Shown here: one piece after another, positions 5,260-10,186 of the stretch
Position numbering within the stretch: the first letter of the stretch is position 1
Layout: every line of letters begins with the position of its first letter
Assembly (NCBI GenBank): GCA_964648465.1
Contig: CAZYMU010000050.1
Span: 1 to 13,062 of the forward strand
Reading direction: 5' to 3'
From: Aminicenans sp964648465
Lineage (GTDB): Bacteria; Acidobacteriota; Aminicenantia; Aminicenantales; Aminicenantaceae
Length of the DNA stretch: 13,062 bases
The notes under the pieces: generated by a model
What the model was told of the DNA's origin: nothing
Databases searched by the model: none
What the model saw: the letters and a program-made list of their open reading frames with translations, nothing else
Made by a program: the position numbers and the translations under genes

Positions 5260-7857
5260 TTGAGGAAAAAATTATTTTTATTCAGCTTGCTTTTATTGTT
5301 TATTATCCCAATTTTTATCACTGCGCAGACACCGCCGGAAGAATTCTTAGGCCATAAAGTCGGTGCAGACCGTAAACTCGCCGATTACAACCAGATCCAG
5401 GCATACTTCCAGAAACTTGACCAGGAATCGGAAAAAATCAAGGTTCTAACAATCGGCAAAACAACGTTAAACAAACCAATGATCATGGCAGTCATAACTT
5501 CGGAAGAAAACATGTCAAAGCTCAAAACTTATCAGGAAATTACAAAAAAACTGAGAGATGCAAGAGGATTATCTACTGAAAAAGCCAGGCAGCTTTCCAA
5601 AGACGGAAAGGTTATTGTTCTTATTACCTGCAACATTCACTCCACCGAAATCGCCTCTGCCCAGATGTCCATGGAATTTGCATATAACCTTGTAACAGGC
5701 AAAACACCATTCGATGCTGATAAAGTTCTCAAGGATGTCATTGTCCTGCTAGTTCCCACAACTAACCCTGACGGTGAGCAAATGGTTACAGATTGGTACA
5801 GAAAATATGTAGGAACTGAATTCGAAGGAGGCAGCATGCCCTGGCTCTATCATCATTATGCTGGCCATGATGACAACCGTGATTGGTATATGCTTAATCT
5901 CCCCGAGACAAGAGCCGTAACCAAAGTTTTATACCACGATTGGATTTCTCAGATCCACATAGATGAACATCAGATGGGATCTACAGGTGCACGTCTTTTT
6001 CTTCCGCCTTTCATGAATCCTCCCACCCCCAATGTCCACCCACTCATCTGGCGAGGAGTTGCTCTCTTGGGAACAAACATGGCCTTTGATTTACAGAAAA
6101 ATGGTTTCAGCGGTGTAGTTTATGACAGAAGTTTCACAGGATGGTGGATCGGCGCCTGTGATGATACTTCCTGGCTTCACAATAACATCGGTCTACTCAG
6201 CGAAATGGCTTCAGTCAGAATGGCATCACCCATATATATCGATCCTACAGAACTCCCAAACTCCTATGTTGAAAAACGAATGCAGTTTCCTGACCCATGG
6301 CCAGGGGGTTGGTGGAGATTGAGAGACATTGTGGAATACGAACTGATCTATTCTACAAGCCTTGTGGAAACAGCTTATCTGCACAAGGAAGACTTTCTTT
6401 ATAACTTTTACAAAATGTGTAAGGACTCTATTGAAATAAGAGAAGAAGGGCAGCCTTTTGCATTTGTTATTCCCAAAAAACAGAGCGATTATCCCACGAC
6501 TCTCAAAATGCTCGACATCCTGATGCTCGGTGGTGTAGAAATCCACCAGGCTAAAGAAGATTTTACAGCAGACGGCAGGATTTATCACAGCGGCTCCTTT
6601 GTGGCATTAATGTCCCAACCTTACAGGCCTTATGCACAGGCTTTGCTGGAGAAACAGAAATACCCGGACATGCGTCAATACCCAGGCGGCCCTCCTGTTC
6701 CCCCCTATGATAATGCAGGATGGACTCTTCCTCTGCAGATGGGTGTTGCATGTAAGCAAATCCAAAAGCCGTTTAAAGCGAACCTTGTAAAGCTGGATAA
6801 AGTTCCTTACACTCAGATTACACCTCCTAAAGAAACAGCACCCTATATCTTACTTGATTCCAGAGCAAATGCTTCCTTTTCTGTGATTTTCTCTCTTATA
6901 AATGAAAAATCCGAGGTCTACCGCTCAAAAGATTTTATAAGCGGCGAAGGATTCAATGCAGCAGCAGGAAGCTTCATCATTAAAAATACACCTAATGTCC
7001 AGAAAACGCTTCCAGGCCTTCTTGATAAATGGCACGTCAAGGCGTATATGCTGGATAACATAAACGACATCCCAAAAGCTCCCCTAATAAAGCACAGAGT
7101 AGGACTTTACCAGTCATGGAAGTCTAATATGGATGAAGGCTGGACTCGTTATGCTTTTGACAGCATGGGGATTCCTTTCAAGACCCTGCATAACAAAGAC
7201 TTCAAAGGCACAAAGAAAAAGAAAGCCAATTTGAAAGAAAATTTTGACGTGATTGTATTTGCCAGTGAAAACGCTGATATTATCAAAACAGGAAAACCCA
7301 GCGCTTCATCACCGTATAGAAGATATTATTCAGACAGCACACCTCCTGAATATGAGGGAGGCATAGACAAGGAAGGAATTGAAGCTTTAAAAAGCTTTGT
7401 CCAAGAAGGGGGTATTCTTGTTACTCTAAACAGAGCATGCGAGCTGGTCTTCAAAGAATTCAAATCCCCTGCCAGAAATGCTATTGAGAATGTTCCCCGC
7501 AGCAAATTTTTCTGCCCCTCATCCATTTTAAAAATCATTGTCGATAATAAATCTCCTATTGGTTATGGAATGCCAAAAGAGGCTGCTTCCATGTTTGCAG
7601 GAAGCCTTGCCTTAAGCACACGGATTCCCTCTGGATACTGGGACAGAAAAGTAGTAGCCAGTTATCCCAAAGAAGACATTCTCTTGAGCGGATGGCTCCT
7701 GGGAGAAGATGTTATCGCTCGCAAGGCGGCAGTTGTCGATACAAAATACAAGAAGGGACACATCATTCTCATCGGATTTCGCTGCCAGTATAGGGCTCAA
7801 TCACACGGAACATACAAATTCCTACTTAATGCATTGTTATATCCCGAACCAAACTGA
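5260..7857 (+). CDS. Secreted M14-family zinc carboxypeptidase with C-terminal amidotransferase-like domain
   Basis: An 865-aa exported peptidase. Residues 1-22 are a classic Sec signal peptide (MRKK, a run of Leu/Ile/Phe, then ITA before QT, which suits signal peptidase I). The M14 fold follows, with zinc ligands His127 and Glu130 in NIHSTE, and His237 in DEHQMGSTGARLFLPP. TNPDG lies between them, and a Glu at about 315 in GLLSEMAS is a candidate catalytic residue. The protein is much longer than classical carboxypeptidases. The last 200-250 residues (DVIVFASEN..., EALKSFVQEGGILVTLN) resemble the class I glutamine amidotransferase-like fold seen in large M14 proteins of Acidobacteriota and relatives. 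It probably trims peptides outside the cytoplasm for nutrition. It is monocistronic, starting from TTG with its own promoter. Repeat copy A begins at the base after its stop codon. Confidence 0.92.
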   Translation: MRKKLFLFSLLLLFIIPIFITAQTPPEEFLGHKVGADRKLADYNQIQAYFQKLDQESEKIKVLTIGKTTLNKPMIMAVITSEENMSKLKTYQEITKKLRDARGLSTEKARQLSKDGKVIVLITCNIHSTEIASAQMSMEFAYNLVTGKTPFDADKVLKDVIVLLVPTTNPDGEQMVTDWYRKYVGTEFEGGSMPWLYHHYAGHDDNRDWYMLNLPETRAVTKVLYHDWISQIHIDEHQMGSTGARLFLPPFMNPPTPNVHPLIWRGVALLGTNMAFDLQKNGFSGVVYDRSFTGWWIGACDDTSWLHNNIGLLSEMASVRMASPIYIDPTELPNSYVEKRMQFPDPWPGGWWRLRDIVEYELIYSTSLVETAYLHKEDFLYNFYKMCKDSIEIREEGQPFAFVIPKKQSDYPTTLKMLDILMLGGVEIHQAKEDFTADGRIYHSGSFVALMSQPYRPYAQALLEKQKYPDMRQYPGGPPVPPYDNAGWTLPLQMGVACKQIQKPFKANLVKLDKVPYTQITPPKETAPYILLDSRANASFSVIFSLINEKSEVYRSKDFISGEGFNAAAGSFIIKNTPNVQKTLPGLLDKWHVKAYMLDNINDIPKAPLIKHRVGLYQSWKSNMDEGWTRYAFDSMGIPFKTLHNKDFKGTKKKKANLKENFDVIVFASENADIIKTGKPSASSPYRRYYSDSTPPEYEGGIDKEGIEALKSFVQEGGILVTLNRACELVFKEFKSPARNAIENVPRSKFFCPSSILKIIVDNKSPIGYGMPKEAASMFAGSLALSTRIPSGYWDRKVVASYPKEDILLSGWLLGEDVIARKAAVVDTKYKKGHIILIGFRCQYRAQSHGTYKFLLNALLYPEPN

Positions 7858-8114
7858 CGTGGGTTATTCATAAAAATTGCTGATAGATTAGAACAATTAA
7901 AACTAGTTTTGATCGTTCCCCATGGAAATATCAGAAGGACTTTGTCCTATACTATCACCACAATATAATCTAAATTTATTATCAGCAATTTTTACCCTTT
8001 GGGCGATCCAATCTTACCGCATCTGCTTCGTTCTAAAGGATTTGCGGTGAAATACCACAGCTGCATCCTTTACGCCTCGCATCTACAGCAAGCTTGACTC
8101 GTGAATTACCCACG
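7858..8114 (+). repeat. 257-bp structured repeat, copy A (MITE-like)
   Basis: Ends are an imperfect inverted pair: CGTGGGTTATTCA (7858-7870) and TGAATTACCCACG (8102-8114), 12 of 13 bp, extendable by one more pair outward (A7857/T8115). Inside is a perfect 15-bp inverted repeat TAAAAATTGCTGATA (7871-7885) and TATCAGCAATTTTTA (7980-7994) with 94 bases between. A second stem near the right end pairs TAAAGGAT (8034-8041) with ATCCTTTA (8065-8072), enclosing GGT-loop-ACC. The element has exactly the length of copy B at 9915-10171 and aligns with it along its whole length without gaps in the parts I checked. It has no open reading frame of note and no clear target duplication. It starts directly at the M14 stop. 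It could be a non-autonomous transposable element or a family of structured RNA/DNA repeats. Confidence 0.85.
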
Positions 8115-8118
8115 TTAT

Positions 8119-8187
8119 CCTGGGTTATTCATAAAGAATGCCGATACTTTTATTTAACATTGATGAAATCTGCTTATCAAAGCATAT
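8119..8187 (+). repeat. Left-end fragment of a copy-C-type repeat
   Basis: CCTGGGTTATTCATAAAG followed by AATGCCGATA carries the left terminus and the first stem arm of the copy C type (GAATGCCGATA, not the ATTGCTGATA of copies A and B). The matching second arm is absent anywhere downstream, so the copy is truncated. The following bases share only weak similarity with copy C (TTTATTT, CATT and ATCTGC in the same order). It starts 4 bp after the end of copy A and ends where the inverted-repeat block at 8188 begins. Confidence 0.6.
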
Positions 8188-8437
8188 GAATTTGAGGGGA
8201 TGGAGGAAGCGACATTAAAAGATTTAGCCTTTCTGAGTCGATATTCGAGGGAATCCGACGCTAAGTCGGGCCTGATGGATGTGTGAGCACTGTCGAATCA
8301 AAGGGGCGGTGTTAATGATGGCTCGCGGACATTGTGGCGGTGCTTAAGATAAACATGCGGAGTTCCAGCAGCGCCGAGAAGATCGGGAGGAAATGGCGTT
8401 AAAAATCTTAGTGGAGCGCAGACATGCCCTCAAATTC
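8188..8437. repeat. 250-bp block bounded by a 15-bp inverted repeat
   Basis: GAATTTGAGGGGATG (8188-8202) pairs with CATGCCCTCAAATTC (8423-8437), 14 of 15 positions. Between them are smaller stems such as CCGAC/GTCGG (about 8256-8270) and AGCACTG/CGGTGCT. The block looks richer in G and C than the flanking repeats. I see no gene: forward frames give only short pieces (28 codons from an ATG near 8201, and an open stretch of about 30 codons near 8352-8440 reading AEFQQRREDREEMALKILVE). It interrupts the space between two left-end fragments of the other repeat family. It may be a small inserted element with its own termini, a decayed gene, or a structured RNA closed by a long stem. Confidence 0.55.
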
Positions 8438-8438
8438 T

Positions 8439-8496
8439 CCTGGATTATTCATAAAAATTGCTGATAGATTAGAACAATTAAAACACGCTTTAATCG
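8439..8496 (+). repeat. Left-end fragment of an A/B-type repeat, running into the oxidase stop codon
   Basis: CCTGGATTATTCA is the terminus. From 8445 a stretch of 40 bases is identical to copy A (7863-7902), including the first 15-bp stem arm. It continues as CTTTAATCG, as in copy B, to 8496, where similarity stops. The second stem arm and the right half are missing. The oxidase stop codon (8490-8492, minus strand) and its last Asp codon lie inside the similar part. Confidence 0.75.
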
Positions 8497-9908
8497 AAAA
8501 TTTTCCCAGGATTCAGGATATTCTGAGGATCAAAATGCTTCTTGATCCCCTTCATAAGTAAAATTTCTTCCTCATCCAGGACATAGGAAAGATAAGGCTT
8601 TTTGACTATGCCGATTCCATGCTCACCTGAAATCATTCCGCCTCTTTTTTTACAATCCTGGAAAAGTTCTTCACGTACCTTATCGATTTTATCCTTCCAT
8701 TCTGATTCAGGAAGAGGGATTATTTTCCCATTTTCAAAGCTCGCCTTCATTATATGTGTATGAACATTTCCATCAGCAGCATGGCCAAAAGTTGGAAGCC
8801 ATATTCCATATTTCCGCGAGACCTCCTGGACTTTTTTTACATGCAGGGCAATTTCTGCCCTGGGAACGACAATGTCAAGAGTTTCCAGTGTATACTCCTT
8901 GATAGGCTCATAAAGTTTGCTGCGCATTTCCAGAACCTGCTCCTGCTTTTTCTTGTTATCAGCAACAAAAACATCGAGAGCTCCTTTTTCCATACAGAAT
9001 CCTGCAACTATCTCCGATAACCTATCCATCTCTTCTGCGCTGGAAGAATCAAGAATAATAAGAAGATAGGTATTTCCCTCAGTAGAAGGCCACTTTTTGT
9101 TCATAAACTCTTCGGCTATCTGGATAACTTCTTTAGGAATAAATTCAACCGCCAGTGGGAAAATCTTTTTTACTATCAAAAAAGGCACTGTCTCTATCGC
9201 CTTTTCCAAGCTGTCATAAGGAATAATGAGAGAGCGTATTACTTCTGGCTCAGGCATAACTTGAATAATTGCCCTGGTAATAATTCCTAATGTCCCCTCA
9301 GATCCGATAAACAGATTCAGAAGATTATATCCTGTTGTGCTTTTCATGAGCTTACCGCCGGGATGAATAATCACACCAGAAGGAAGTACCACATCCAATC
9401 CCCGCACATAATTCCTGATAACTCCATATTTGACCGCTCTGGAACCACCTGCGTTCGTGGCAATAACACCTCCTATCACGGCACTTTCTTCTCCAGGATG
9501 AGGAGGAAAGAAAAGTCCTGCATCTTCGACTGCCCTGTAAAAATCCATTAAAGTTACTCCTGCTTCAACAACTGCCATTTGATTATATCTATCTATCTCA
9601 ATGACTCTATTCATATTCTCCAAGGAGAGGACTATTCCTCCGAAAGAAGGAACACACCCCCCGCATAGTCCTGTTGCACCACCTCGAGGTGTAACAGGAA
9701 TTTTCTCTCTGTATGCCAGCTTTAGAATATTTGCAACCTCATCATTAGTCTTCGGCTTCACAACGACCTCCGGAGCATGAGCTATATCTGGAAGGGAAAA
9801 CTCATCATGGGTATAATCGGACATTTTTTCCCTGTCTGTAATCAAGTTTTGCCGACCGCAGATCTCCTCTAATTTCTTGATTATTGTTTGATCAACCTTT
9901 TTATACAT
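8490..9908 (-). CDS. FAD-linked oxidase of the GlcD / D-lactate dehydrogenase family
   Basis: A 472-aa flavoprotein that oxidises a 2-hydroxy acid such as glycolate or D-lactate and passes electrons to a partner not encoded here. The N-terminal PCMH-type FAD domain (residues about 45-220) shows PRGGATGLCGG (74-84), FPPHPGE, ATNAGGSRAVKYG and TGYNLLNLFIGSEGTLGI. The C-terminal FAD-oxidase domain has GHAADGNVH (376-384, usually GHAGDGNLH), GEHGIG (428-433) and the typical ending NPGKIFD. Its length is normal and it has no signal peptide, so it is cytoplasmic or peripheral. The substrate cannot be fixed from sequence. The start ATG is 6 bp from the left terminus of repeat copy B. The only Shine-Dalgarno-like bases, AGG in TTCAGG, come from that terminus. 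Its stop lies in another repeat fragment, so the gene is bracketed by the family. Confidence 0.93.
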   Translation of the reverse strand: MYKKVDQTIIKKLEEICGRQNLITDREKMSDYTHDEFSLPDIAHAPEVVVKPKTNDEVANILKLAYREKIPVTPRGGATGLCGGCVPSFGGIVLSLENMNRVIEIDRYNQMAVVEAGVTLMDFYRAVEDAGLFFPPHPGEESAVIGGVIATNAGGSRAVKYGVIRNYVRGLDVVLPSGVIIHPGGKLMKSTTGYNLLNLFIGSEGTLGIITRAIIQVMPEPEVIRSLIIPYDSLEKAIETVPFLIVKKIFPLAVEFIPKEVIQIAEEFMNKKWPSTEGNTYLLIILDSSSAEEMDRLSEIVAGFCMEKGALDVFVADNKKKQEQVLEMRSKLYEPIKEYTLETLDIVVPRAEIALHVKKVQEVSRKYGIWLPTFGHAADGNVHTHIMKASFENGKIIPLPESEWKDKIDKVREELFQDCKKRGGMISGEHGIGIVKKPYLSYVLDEEEILLMKGIKKHFDPQNILNPGKIFD

Positions 9909-9914
9909 ATTTAA

Positions 9915-10171
9915 CCTGAATTATTCATAAAAATTGCTGATAAATTATATCAATTAAAACTAGCTTTAATCGTTCTTCAAGGAATCCTCAGAACTAATTT
10001 ATCACATATCATACCGATAATATAATTTAAATCTATTATCAGCAATTTTTACCTTTCAGGCGAGCCGATCTTACTGCATCTGCTTCGTTACAGCGCATTC
10101 GTGGTGAAGGACCACAACTTCATGCGCTGTGCCTTGCATCTACAGCAAGCTTGACTCGTGAATAATCTAGG
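9915..10171 (+). repeat. 257-bp structured repeat, copy B (MITE-like)
   Basis: Same length, orientation and internal layout as copy A. Termini CCTGAATTATTCA (9915-9927) and TGAATAATCTAGG (10159-10171) pair at 11 of 13 positions, plus one G-T. The 15-bp internal inverted repeat (9928-9942 and 10037-10051) is identical in sequence to that of copy A, again 94 bases apart. The second stem is ACAGCGCAT (10090-10098) with ATGCGCTGT (10122-10130): at the same offset as in copy A, but with four pairs replaced by other complementary pairs. Inside it GTGGT pairs with ACCAC. TTAA precedes the left end but is not repeated on the right, so no target duplication is proven. It fills almost the whole gap between the BNR protein stop and the oxidase start. 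Confidence 0.85.
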
Positions 10172-10186
10172 CCAAGCCACTGCTAT

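Noticed and set aside
7858..8114. Intrinsic terminator of the M14 gene formed by the 15-bp inverted repeat ending in TTTTT
   Set aside because: The arms are 94 bases apart, far too long a loop for an intrinsic terminator. A termination role is possible but not shown.
8352..8440. Open stretch reading AEFQQRREDREEMALKILVE as a gene remnant
   Set aside because: It is only about 30 codons with a stop just upstream and no recognisable family, so it is mentioned in the 250-bp block but not called as a pseudogene.
9911..9914. TTAA target-site duplication of repeat copy B
   Set aside because: TTAA is present only on the left. The right flank after 10171 begins CCAA, so no duplication can be claimed.
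7858..10171. CRISPR array from the repeated sequence near 7860, 8440 and 9915
   Set aside because: The repeats are 257-bp elements or fragments with unequal spacing and gene-sized gaps, not short direct repeats with uniform spacers, and no cas gene is present.
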